From contig CAYGDP010000026.1 in the NCBI GenBank assembly GCA_964348665.1, forward strand, positions 1 through 48,764: DNA of 48,764 nt, read 5' to 3'. Of the stretch, positions 32,063-40,720 are shown piece after piece (position 1 is the stretch's first letter; every line of letters begins with the position of its first letter). The notes under the pieces are model-generated. The model did no database searches. It was not told the origin of the DNA and saw only the letters and a list, made by a program, of their open reading frames with translations. The stretch is from CAYGDP01 sp964348665. Its GTDB lineage: Bacteria; Verrucomicrobiota; Verrucomicrobiia; Palsa-1439; CAYGDP01. The position numbers and the translations under genes are program-made.

Positions 32063-33106
32063 TCAGCGCTGGTAGATGGGGAGCTGACGATAGGCGACGG
32101 CGAGGGAGAGGACGCCCATGGCGGTGGGATAAACCGCGCCGTGTCCGGAACGCCAGGCGCCGTCCTTTTCTTGCGTTCGAAGCAAGTATTGGTACATCGC
32201 CTCGGCAAATTGTTCCCAGTATTCTCCTCCCAACTGAAACATTCCTTGCGCGCAGTAGTAGACGGCATATTCCTTGTGACCGTCATCGAGCAAGTCATTC
32301 GGGCGCAGATGACGCAGGAGATAATCGCCTGCTTTGCGGGTTACCTCGGTGTCGTGACGGCCGGTCAATTCCAGGCAGAGCAAACCCAGGCCGGTACGAG
32401 CCACCCCGCTTCCCCCCCGCGGTTGGTAACTGAAGCCGCCATCGGAATTGCGGCAGCGCATAATATATTCGGCAGCGGCATCAATAGTTTCGCGCGGCAC
32501 CGGGGCGCCGTTCAATCGCGATGAGCGCAACGCCATCAACGCCCAGCCGCTCACCGAGATGTCGCTGTCGTTGCTCGTCGGTTCGTACCGCCAGCCGCCC
32601 CGATGATTTTTATCTTTCTTCACCTCTTGCGCCGTCAAAATGATTTTCAGTGACTTCGGTAGCGTCTCGTCAATTTTCTTTTGCCGGGCGGGATCCACCA
32701 TCCCCGAGACTTCGGACAAGAACAACGTGGCAATGCAGTGCGCGTACATCCGTCCGCCGGAATTGGGCGAGTCCAAATAGCCGTTGGATTGTTTATTGGC
32801 CAGGATAAAATCCACGCACTTGTCGAGCACATCGCCATAGGGCGGTCGTCCCGGCATGTGACCGCGCGCCAGAAAAGCCATCCCGGTCAAACCAACAACC
32901 GCCGTGGTCTGTCCGTAGTTATCGGGGAAGGAACCGTCTTCCCGCTGCGATTTTGCCAGCCAGGCGAGCGCGGAATCCACGGCGCGATCCACGTCTTCGC
33001 GGTATTTCTCCAACTTGGGCGATTCGATGTCGGCCCAAACCATTCCCGGCGCGATCATGAGAAACGCGGCGAGGAAAACGGTGAGTTTGTAAGTCAATGG
33101 TTTCAC
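32063..33106 (-). CDS. Secreted squalene-cyclase/prenyltransferase-like alpha-toroid repeat protein
   Basis: The 347-residue protein has a signal peptide (LTVFLAAFLMIAPGMVWA-DI) and five to six alpha-alpha repeats with QW-like signatures: SQREDGSFPDNYGQTTAVVG, NKQSNGYLDSPNSGG, CRNSDGGFSYQPRGG and TQEKDGAWRSGHG. The fold is that of squalene cyclases, prenyltransferases and complement-like proteins. The catalytic DxDD motif of true cyclases is not seen, and a secreted protein cannot act on membrane squalene in the usual way, so a binding or structural role is more likely. Its ATG overlaps the stop of the DUF4175-like gene by 4 bp, making it the last gene of the MoxR operon. Confidence 0.88.
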   Translation of the reverse strand: MKPLTYKLTVFLAAFLMIAPGMVWADIESPKLEKYREDVDRAVDSALAWLAKSQREDGSFPDNYGQTTAVVGLTGMAFLARGHMPGRPPYGDVLDKCVDFILANKQSNGYLDSPNSGGRMYAHCIATLFLSEVSGMVDPARQKKIDETLPKSLKIILTAQEVKKDKNHRGGWRYEPTSNDSDISVSGWALMALRSSRLNGAPVPRETIDAAAEYIMRCRNSDGGFSYQPRGGSGVARTGLGLLCLELTGRHDTEVTRKAGDYLLRHLRPNDLLDDGHKEYAVYYCAQGMFQLGGEYWEQFAEAMYQYLLRTQEKDGAWRSGHGAVYPTAMGVLSLAVAYRQLPIYQR

Positions 33107-36100
33107 TTGCGTTGCGATTCGGTCTCGCTGCCGCGTCGCGCCACTTCGCGGAAGTACTGTTTCACCAGCGCGCGATATTCCTCGGAAGTGCGTTCCTCGG
33201 CTCCCTGCAAAATCTGATCGCGCAGATGCTTGGGCAGACGAGTCCAGTCATCACTGGTCACGCCCAGTTTCTTCAACTGGGCCGCGACATCCGCCGCTCC
33301 TTCGGCCTCTTTGCCGGCGCTCTGCGCGGGCTGACTACTCCCCGATTTCAGTTTGCTGGGCGCTTCGGCTTGACCTTGATTGGATTCAATGCCCGCTTCT
33401 TGCACCGCGGATTCCGCGACACTGGCAAGTTGCTGCGCCGCTTGTTCGGCTGCAGCTGCGGCGGCGGCCAAATCCTGGGCTTGCGCCGCCTTTTGCGCCG
33501 CGCTCAAGGCTTCCGCCAAACCTTGCGCTTGAGCATCGGCGACAGCCTGGCCTTGTTGATCCTGTCCGGCTTGCGACTGGCTGGGATCGCTGGGTGTATC
33601 ACCTTGCGCGACATCATTGAAGGCTGCATCAGCTTGCGCTGCGGCTTGGGCGGCTTGTTGGGCGGCGGCCAAGGCTTTTGCGGCGGCGTCTTCGGCTTGC
33701 TGACCCGATTGTTCCGCAGCGGCGTTCTCGCCCTGCTGCGCTTGTTGATTGGATTGCTGAGCTAACTGCTGCGCTTGTTGCGCAAATTGCTGGACTTGCT
33801 GTGCGGCTTGCTGCGCCGTTTGCGCGGCTTGCTGTGCCTCCTGTGCAGCTTGCTGCGCGTCCTGTGCTTGCTCGCCCAATTGTCCGGCTTGTTCCTGGGT
33901 GGCTTGGGCAGCTTGCTGGGTTTGCGCGGCTTGTTGCACTGCTTGGTCGGCGTTCAGTTGAGCCTGGTGCGCTTGTTCGCCACCTTGTTGCTGGGCTTGC
34001 TCAGCTTGTTGTGTCGCTTGCTGCGCCGCTTGCTTGGCCGCTTGGGCTTGCTGGGCGGCCTGTTGCGCGGCTTGCTGTGCTTGCTGATTCGCCTGTTGCG
34101 CTTGTTGCGCATCTTGCTGAGCCGCTTGTGCGTCTTGTTGAGCGGCTTGGGCTGACTGTTGCGATTGTTGTTGAGCTTCGGCGGCTTGTTGCGCGGCTTC
34201 GAGAGCTTCCGCCGCGGCCTGTTGCGCGGCGAGTTGTTCCTGCAACTGCCGCAAATCGGCGGCAGCAGTATCCAACGCTTTTTCTGCGGCGGCCTGATTT
34301 TGCGCAGCTTGCTGGTTTTCCTGGCCCAATTGATCGGCGGCCTGGTCGGCTTTCTGGGTTGCTTCGGCAAGTTGCGCAGCGGCATCGCTCGCCAATTGCT
34401 GCGATTTTGGCGCAACCGATAACGCCTGTAATTGTTGCTGCAATTCCCGGCTTTCCGCCGTTAACTCCGCCGCGCGTTCGGCAACGGCTTCCTGCGTTTT
34501 CTCGATCGCGGCGGCAAGATCGCCTTGTTGTAATGCCTTGAGTTGTTCGGCCAACTGTTCTTGTTTCTCGGCCAATTGCTCCGCCTCCTTCGCCGTGCCG
34601 GAACGTTGCGGTTGCAGATCGGCAACTTTCTCGGCAGCCTGTTCAGCGGCTTGCGCGGCTTGCTCGGCCTGTTGGGCGGCTTGTTGCGCCTGCTGGGCTT
34701 GTGCTGCCAGTTGAGAATTTTTCGGGGCTTGTTGCGCGGCTTGCTGGGCTTGTTGGGCCAATTCCTGCGCCCGATCGGCGGCATTTTCAGCGGCATCCGC
34801 AGCTTGTTCAGCTGCCTGCGCTTGTTGCGCGGCGTGCTCGGCTGCGGCGGGATTTGTTTGCGCCTGCTTCGCCAAGTCTTGCGCTTTCTGGGCCGCCTGT
34901 TGGGCTTGCTGGGCGTCCGCTTTCGCTTGTTGCGCTGCTTCTTGCGCGGTCTTCGCTTCTGGTTGCTGCGGGGCGGCGGGTTCGGGAATGGGCTGGAGTT
35001 GTTGGGCAACTTTCTCAAGATTTTCCGCCGCTTGCTCCGCGGCGTCAGCTGCTTTGGGAAAGTTATCTTTCTCGGCCTGTTGCGCGGCTTGCTGTGCTTG
35101 GGCAGCAGCCTGATCTTCCGCGCCGGCCTGCTGCTGTTGTGGATCCACTTTTTGCGCCAGCTCGGCTATTTCCTTCGCCAATTCCGCTTGTGCCGCCGCG
35201 AGTTGATCGCCCAATTCCTTCTTCACCTGCTCGGCGGCAGCTGGGTCGTTGGCTTTCGCCGCCAATTCCTGCAATTTCTCTTGTTGTTCGGCCAGTTTCT
35301 CCACCTGTTCGGCCAATTCTTGGGCTTGTTGTTTCTGATCTTCCAACGCCTCCGCCAGCGACGCGGGATCTTCTTTGACCGCTTTGGCCAGCTCGGCCGC
35401 CAATTGCTCTTGCAGTTTTTTCCATTGTTCGTCGAGCGGCTGGTTTGCTTTTTCGGCTTGTTTGGCCGCATCGGCAAGTTCGCGCTCGCGCTCGGCAAGA
35501 TTTTCAAGTTTTTGCGCCTCACGAATTTCCGCGGTCAAGTCCTTGAGAACTTGGAGCAATTGCTCCAACGAGGCGATTGCCTGGTCGAGATGGACATTGG
35601 CCGAAAGTGCATTCGAGGAGCGCTCGGCAGGCTTGTCAGAAAGCTTCGTCAATTCCAAATCTTTCCGGGCAGGATCCACGTGTTTATCGGCCACCTGACG
35701 AACCAGCGGAGCGAAGCCCGCGTACTCGCCACCGGCTAATCGGTCGGACAAATCACGCATCAGGGTGTCGGCCTTGGCCGTCGGCTCATGCGCGGCGTCA
35801 ATTTGTTGGTTCACGTGTTTGGGCAAAGGTCCGGACTGCGCCACGGCGGAGGGCAAGGTATGGGCGCGGCCTTTTGCCTTGCGCAACAGCGCCAGGACTT
35901 GGAGCAAATCCTCCCGGATATCTTTTTCCGGGTTGACCTGGTCAAAATATTCGGGCGCGGAACGATTGATTGTAATTGTAAATTCCTGGCTCAATCCGTG
36001 CTGCGGTCCTTTGTACTGGGAAGGCAGCGCGTCGCTGACTCGCACCTGGAATTTTACGTACTTGGCATTGGCCAAGTCCAGTCGCGCCAGGTCCAAGGCC

Positions 36101-37527
36101 GCTTTTCCGATCCATGTGCCTTTCTCCAATTTGCTCGGGACGGGGAGCGGCTGCGCCAGCACTGCCATTTTGCCGCCATCAATGCCAACCAACACGTTGG
36201 TCGAGGCGATGCCGAAATCATCCTTGGCGATATAATTGATTGGCAATCGCTCGGTGGGGCGGAGCGTTATTTTTACATCCGTTGGCCGAATTACCTCGAT
36301 AGTGGGCGGTTGATCCGGCAAAACGGTAAGGGTGCGGCGGTAGGGTGGGCTTTTGTATTGATATTCGTCCTGGAGCTGCAAAGACCAGAACCCGCTCATG
36401 CCCGGCTCGATCATCACCGACCACGTGGCGAGGGTTTTGTCGCTTTCAATTCCGTTCTCCAGCTCGGCGAGAGGTTTTCCATTCAAATTCAGCACGCTCG
36501 ACGTCACGCGTTTATTGGCGCGCGCGATCACGGTGACCCGCGTGCCGGCAACGGCGGCGATCTCGCCCGAAGCATCTTCCTCGATGCGCGGCGGCAGATG
36601 CGTGTACTCGGGATGATCGTAGCGCAGCGTCACCCGCTCAATCGCAGGCCGCGTCACAACCGTGATATCGTAGTATTCGGTCAGAGATTTCTCGACAGCC
36701 ACGGCGTAGCGAAAACTGGATTCAAGTCCCGTGATTCGGAAGACATACTGGCCGCGCCCGACCGTTTCCATTCGCTCGACTCGAATGGTTCCATCGGACT
36801 GGAGCATTCGAAGCTCTGCCGCAGCTGGCGAACCGCCGCGGACTTTGACTTCCACCCGAAGCGCATCGCCCTTGGGGCGCACCGCACTGCCGGGGGTAAC
36901 CGTCAATTTCAAGGCTCCTAAAGTGCCGATGTTCGCATAGGGCGCCATGGCGCGGGACAACAAGCGAATAGTCTGGCTGGGCCAGATGGCAAAAAGCGCG
37001 GCGAGGATGGCGATCATAATCCCGGCAGCCATGAGATACTTGCGGGCCGCGCTCATTGAAAATTCCTGGTCGGGATTGACCAGCTTGACATTGGCAGAGG
37101 CTTCCTTGGCCAGCTCGGCAATCAACATTTCCGAGCCGCGAAAATCCGATGATTCCTTGCTGCCGAGCAGTTCCACCGCCGAGCTGATGCGCTCTTCCAG
37201 TTCCGGGTGACGCACTTCGATCATGCGCGCCATGCGTTCGAGCGAGTAATTGCGGGAGAGGGGTTTGACCAAGTAGCGATAAATGGCCGCGCCGATGACG
37301 GCGTACACCGACAGGCTTAGCAACCAGCGGGAGAGGCTTTCGAACATCGGCACGACGGCGTCCACGGCCATGGCAACGAGCACGGTGATGATCGCGACCG
37401 CCGTCACGGCCAACAAGCCGCGCACCCAGATGACCCGGCGCAACCGTTGCGTGGCGGCCGTCAGGGTTCGCACAATGGGTTCGGGAAGTCCTTCGAAGTT
37501 ATTGCTGGCAGTAGCGATCGTGTTCAT
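33103..37527 (-). CDS. Giant DUF4175-like membrane protein with Ala/Gln-rich coiled coil
   Basis: The 1474-residue protein has two membrane helices near the N-terminus (about 34-56 and 68-86) and a third at about 166-186 (YLMAAGIMIAILAALFAIW). Residues about 190-560 are beta-rich, likely Ig-like extracytoplasmic domains (LTVTPGSAVRPKGDALRVEV; FRITGLESSFRYAVAVEKS). From about 560 it is helical, and residues about 800-1380 are an extreme Ala/Gln/Glu coiled coil built from AAQQAQQAAQQAE-like units. The last 100 residues are normal (LGVTSDDWTRLPKHLRDQIL). The first and last parts match the DUF4175 type found in MoxR operons. A strong ribosome site, AGGAGGG at 37532-37538 on the minus strand, precedes the ATG. 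Function unknown; a long periplasmic spacer or stalk is plausible. Confidence 0.88.
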   Translation of the reverse strand: MNTIATASNNFEGLPEPIVRTLTAATQRLRRVIWVRGLLAVTAVAIITVLVAMAVDAVVPMFESLSRWLLSLSVYAVIGAAIYRYLVKPLSRNYSLERMARMIEVRHPELEERISSAVELLGSKESSDFRGSEMLIAELAKEASANVKLVNPDQEFSMSAARKYLMAAGIMIAILAALFAIWPSQTIRLLSRAMAPYANIGTLGALKLTVTPGSAVRPKGDALRVEVKVRGGSPAAAELRMLQSDGTIRVERMETVGRGQYVFRITGLESSFRYAVAVEKSLTEYYDITVVTRPAIERVTLRYDHPEYTHLPPRIEEDASGEIAAVAGTRVTVIARANKRVTSSVLNLNGKPLAELENGIESDKTLATWSVMIEPGMSGFWSLQLQDEYQYKSPPYRRTLTVLPDQPPTIEVIRPTDVKITLRPTERLPINYIAKDDFGIASTNVLVGIDGGKMAVLAQPLPVPSKLEKGTWIGKAALDLARLDLANAKYVKFQVRVSDALPSQYKGPQHGLSQEFTITINRSAPEYFDQVNPEKDIREDLLQVLALLRKAKGRAHTLPSAVAQSGPLPKHVNQQIDAAHEPTAKADTLMRDLSDRLAGGEYAGFAPLVRQVADKHVDPARKDLELTKLSDKPAERSSNALSANVHLDQAIASLEQLLQVLKDLTAEIREAQKLENLAERERELADAAKQAEKANQPLDEQWKKLQEQLAAELAKAVKEDPASLAEALEDQKQQAQELAEQVEKLAEQQEKLQELAAKANDPAAAEQVKKELGDQLAAAQAELAKEIAELAQKVDPQQQQAGAEDQAAAQAQQAAQQAEKDNFPKAADAAEQAAENLEKVAQQLQPIPEPAAPQQPEAKTAQEAAQQAKADAQQAQQAAQKAQDLAKQAQTNPAAAEHAAQQAQAAEQAADAAENAADRAQELAQQAQQAAQQAPKNSQLAAQAQQAQQAAQQAEQAAQAAEQAAEKVADLQPQRSGTAKEAEQLAEKQEQLAEQLKALQQGDLAAAIEKTQEAVAERAAELTAESRELQQQLQALSVAPKSQQLASDAAAQLAEATQKADQAADQLGQENQQAAQNQAAAEKALDTAAADLRQLQEQLAAQQAAAEALEAAQQAAEAQQQSQQSAQAAQQDAQAAQQDAQQAQQANQQAQQAAQQAAQQAQAAKQAAQQATQQAEQAQQQGGEQAHQAQLNADQAVQQAAQTQQAAQATQEQAGQLGEQAQDAQQAAQEAQQAAQTAQQAAQQVQQFAQQAQQLAQQSNQQAQQGENAAAEQSGQQAEDAAAKALAAAQQAAQAAAQADAAFNDVAQGDTPSDPSQSQAGQDQQGQAVADAQAQGLAEALSAAQKAAQAQDLAAAAAAAEQAAQQLASVAESAVQEAGIESNQGQAEAPSKLKSGSSQPAQSAGKEAEGAADVAAQLKKLGVTSDDWTRLPKHLRDQILQGAEERTSEEYRALVKQYFREVARRGSETESQRK
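33400..35130 (-). repeat. Low-complexity coding repeat (Ala/Gln codons)
   Basis: This stretch inside the DUF4175-like gene is made of diverged copies of a unit whose plus-strand form is close to TTGCGCGGCTTGCTG. Copies vary in codon use, so the repeat is maintained at protein level rather than being freshly duplicated DNA. Open frames on the plus strand here are shadows. Confidence 0.8.
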
Positions 37528-37552
37528 AATTCCCTCCTGATTTTTTCCACGC

Positions 37553-40500
37553 TTACACGAGACCCGTCCGTTTTCGCAACACCCACTCTACCGTTACCAA
37601 TAGCACCAGTATAGCAAGCAACGGCCATGAATTCCATAGCTGAATTTGGCGATGTTCGGTGATCTTCTGAATACCCGACCCCAGATGTTTCAGCAATCCC
37701 GCCGCCTCGGCGGGCGTGGCCACCGCGCCGCCACTCAGTTGGGCCATTTGATCCAACGCGCTACGGTCGGCGCCCAGCTCGATCAACTCCGTCGGCGACG
37801 TGGCGGCGACGCGAAATTCACTTTGTAACGTGGTGACGTTTTCCTCCGCTAGCAGCCGCCGAATGTCCGCTCCTTCGAGTTCCACGCGATAATTTTTATT
37901 GGGAACGAACGATCCGAGATTGGCGATGTACATGCCGGCGGAGCCTTGTTGGTACGCTAATTTGTGTTGCATCACCAACCGCTGATCCTCGAACACTTTC
38001 ACCGTTACATCCTTGCTGATGACCGGCGAATGATCGGTATCCACGAGTTTGGCGCGAACGATCACCGGTTCGTCGGGCGGGTAGAGGATTCGGTTCGTGC
38101 CCAACCGCACCTGCACCGTGCCCACCGGCAATTTATCTGCAGTCGCCCATCGCAACATCTGCCCCCAAAACCGGTGATGATAGGTATCGCCGACCCGATA
38201 GCGGAGCCGCCAGGTCTGGTCGAAGTTCAACATCATCACTTGCCCCAACGCGTACTTGTGATAGGCAATCAGGGCGTTCTTGCGTTCGAACTCCTGCCGT
38301 TGCCGGGTAATCTGCTCCGCTTCATGAGGAGAAGCCGCCGCCTTCGGCTCGAAAAACGCAGGCGGCGGGAGCGGCATGGCAAACGCCAGCACGACCGCGC
38401 CGGCCTTGGTATCTTGCACCGGAAAACGCCAGTCCAATTCTGGAACAGAACCCCAAACTCGCTGATTCTCCTCGGCGGAATCGCTCAACCGCATCATCAA
38501 TTGACTGCGTCCCGCGTCCGCCAACGCGATGCGCGAGCGCGTCGTCCCCGCTGTATCCGGCGATTGCGCGACAAAATTGATAGGCAACAATTCCTGCAAC
38601 CGCGAGTCGGCGTAAGCACCCGGCATAAATTGCGGGCCCGCGATCACGATCAATGTGCCGCCGCGTTCGCCGACAAACTTTTCGAGGGAATGCAGATGTT
38701 CCTCGCCGAGATCGCGGGGCGCGACGTCGCCCAGAATGATCACATCGAATTTGAGCCATTCCTCTTCAGTGGCGGGTAATTCGGTCGCCTCCCTTTCTTC
38801 CGGCGGGCGGGCGGCCGAGGCCGGCGTTTTGGCGGGCGCGGGCGTGTCGGCCAATGTATCGGGTTGCAATAAGACATGCTGCAACTGGACGGACTGGTCG
38901 CGCCCGGCAAACAAGTTGCGCACGTAGCGAAACTCCCAACGCGGACGGCCGTCAATGATCAGCAGCTTGGTGCGATCATCGCTGACAACCACATGGGTTT
39001 CGCGCACGTTGTTTTCTCTCAACAACTCCTCCTCGAACGGTTCGATCTTGACCTGGTAGTTGTGAAGACCTTTTTCCTGGGGTGTATCGCCCAATTCCAC
39101 CACCGCGCGAAAACTGTCTCCGCTGATTCGCACCGTCTTTTCGTCCACGACAACGGTGTCACGTTCCAATCGGACCTTCGCCTCTTTGCCATTCAGTCCA
39201 TCAAGCTTCAGATGCGCACGCACGATGAGCTTGTCTTCGAGATAAACGCTCTCCGGCGCATCCAGGCTGGCGACGGCGGCATCGCTTCGGGCGCGGCTGC
39301 TGCCAATCAATACCGAGCAGACGGGGCTTTTCTGGCCGCCCAACCGCAGGGCGGTTTCTTCAAAACTCTCCCGGCCGTTGTGGCGACCATCGCTGAGCAC
39401 CAGGACACCAGCCAGCATATCCGGCGGGATATCGGCCTGAACTTTTTTGAGCGCCGCCGCAAAGTCGGTGGATTGTGACGCCGCCGGCTCGGCGCTCAAA
39501 TCCGCGGAGGAATAGGCCGCGACCGGGATTTCGGATCGCCAAGCCTGGACATCGGTTTCCTGCGGACGGGAAGCGAAGCGGTACATTTTCACATAATATT
39601 TTTCCTGCAACTTCTCCAGCACGGACGGCTCGCCATCGGGACTCTCCAGCAAGGCCGCGCGCTGAATGGCTTGGCGGGTTTTTTGCACCGCGGCGTCCAC
39701 TTCCCGCCGTTTCTCCTCGGATAACGAAGAAAAATAGGCGGCGTCGAATCGCGTGTTGAGCGAGGAATACGTGGCCGCCACCGGTTGAAGCGACTGCGCA
39801 ATCGAACGTCCAGTCGCGATCAACGTCCGGTGAGACTTCGCCACTTCCTCGGGAGTTCCTTGCACGACCTTGAGCATTTCGGCGGCGGGCGCTTGCGCCT
39901 GCCGATGGAGTCTCTCGGCGATATCTTCGATGTCTTTGCGGGTGGGCTGGTCCAGCGGCAGAGTGGATTTGAGCGCCGTTTGCAATGCTTCCCGCTGTTG
40001 CCCGGCGAGACGTTCGACATCGCCGAACAATTTCTGCATCTCGGCGCGGCGATTGGAAATATGCCGACCCAGACTTTTAAAATCGGCGTTCCCCAAAAGC
40101 TCCAACCAGTCGCTTTGGGCTACGAGCTGGCGCGATAAATCCCCCAGCGCCGCCCCGTCCAAGGAGTACGGAGGTTTCAGCGACGAATCCCGGACCAGCA
40201 ACCGCGCCAATTGTAATTTCTCGGCGGGATTCATGTGAAAATCAGTCAGGTGCATGGAAGTCGAATCATCCAGCAATACCGCCACATACCGCTCCAGCGT
40301 CCGGGTCGAGTCCCGCGAAAGAGTCGGTTGCGAAAGCATGATGACCACCAGCAACGCCAGCGCCAGCCGAAGCCCGCCCAGGACAAGCCCCGCCGTGCGC
40401 GTCACCGATCGCCGCTCCAATCCATAGAGAAAGAGCACGACTTCAGCGGCCAACGCGCCGACGACCGCCGGCACCCAAAGCGACCACGAGGTTGCCAGCA

Positions 40501-40717
40501 CTAGAAATCGGGTGGATGCGACCAGTGTCAGCCAAAGCGCGCCGCCTCCGATCAGGACGCGCACCGGGAAAAATTCGCCACGGCGGCCCAGCGCGCCGCG
40601 CGCCCACAGATGTGTGCTGACCCAAAGCGCAATGCCTGCCAAAGCCAACACCACCAACAGAGCCGTTGGTATTGCTTGCAGTATCCCGGTTGGTTGAGAA
40701 GCAGGAGGCATAATCAA
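37553..40717 (-). CDS. Large vWA-like membrane protein with glutamine-amidotransferase-like domain
   Basis: The 1054-residue protein has three to four N-terminal membrane helices (from about 18-34, with PVRVLIGGGALWLTLVASTR and further segments to about 130). A von Willebrand A-like domain opens with the MIDAS motif YVAVLLDDSTSM (DxSxS, Asp150/Ser152/Ser154) and is split by a long helical insertion; its later strands are ADIPPDMLAGVLVLSDGRHN. A beta-rich domain follows (about 490-590), then a class I glutamine-amidotransferase-like fold (KLLIIDGRPRWEFRYVRNLF, FDVIILGDVAPRDLG, GGTLIVIAGPQ) without a clear catalytic Cys, and a last membrane helix (about 1028-1046). The start is ATG 40717 or 40711. 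Only 3 bp separate it from the upstream BatA-like gene. Confidence 0.85.
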   Translation of the reverse strand: MIMPPASQPTGILQAIPTALLVVLALAGIALWVSTHLWARGALGRRGEFFPVRVLIGGGALWLTLVASTRFLVLATSWSLWVPAVVGALAAEVVLFLYGLERRSVTRTAGLVLGGLRLALALLVVIMLSQPTLSRDSTRTLERYVAVLLDDSTSMHLTDFHMNPAEKLQLARLLVRDSSLKPPYSLDGAALGDLSRQLVAQSDWLELLGNADFKSLGRHISNRRAEMQKLFGDVERLAGQQREALQTALKSTLPLDQPTRKDIEDIAERLHRQAQAPAAEMLKVVQGTPEEVAKSHRTLIATGRSIAQSLQPVAATYSSLNTRFDAAYFSSLSEEKRREVDAAVQKTRQAIQRAALLESPDGEPSVLEKLQEKYYVKMYRFASRPQETDVQAWRSEIPVAAYSSADLSAEPAASQSTDFAAALKKVQADIPPDMLAGVLVLSDGRHNGRESFEETALRLGGQKSPVCSVLIGSSRARSDAAVASLDAPESVYLEDKLIVRAHLKLDGLNGKEAKVRLERDTVVVDEKTVRISGDSFRAVVELGDTPQEKGLHNYQVKIEPFEEELLRENNVRETHVVVSDDRTKLLIIDGRPRWEFRYVRNLFAGRDQSVQLQHVLLQPDTLADTPAPAKTPASAARPPEEREATELPATEEEWLKFDVIILGDVAPRDLGEEHLHSLEKFVGERGGTLIVIAGPQFMPGAYADSRLQELLPINFVAQSPDTAGTTRSRIALADAGRSQLMMRLSDSAEENQRVWGSVPELDWRFPVQDTKAGAVVLAFAMPLPPPAFFEPKAAASPHEAEQITRQRQEFERKNALIAYHKYALGQVMMLNFDQTWRLRYRVGDTYHHRFWGQMLRWATADKLPVGTVQVRLGTNRILYPPDEPVIVRAKLVDTDHSPVISKDVTVKVFEDQRLVMQHKLAYQQGSAGMYIANLGSFVPNKNYRVELEGADIRRLLAEENVTTLQSEFRVAATSPTELIELGADRSALDQMAQLSGGAVATPAEAAGLLKHLGSGIQKITEHRQIQLWNSWPLLAILVLLVTVEWVLRKRTGLV

Positions 40718-40720
40718 TTG

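Noticed and set aside
33400..35130. CRISPR-like appearance of the regular repeat
   Set aside because: Units are short, diverged, in frame and without constant spacers; it is protein-coding low complexity.
33678..35739. Long plus-strand frames rich in Leu/Arg opposite the DUF4175-like gene
   Set aside because: They are shadows of the Ala/Gln repeat on the coding minus strand; they have no start signals or family resemblance.
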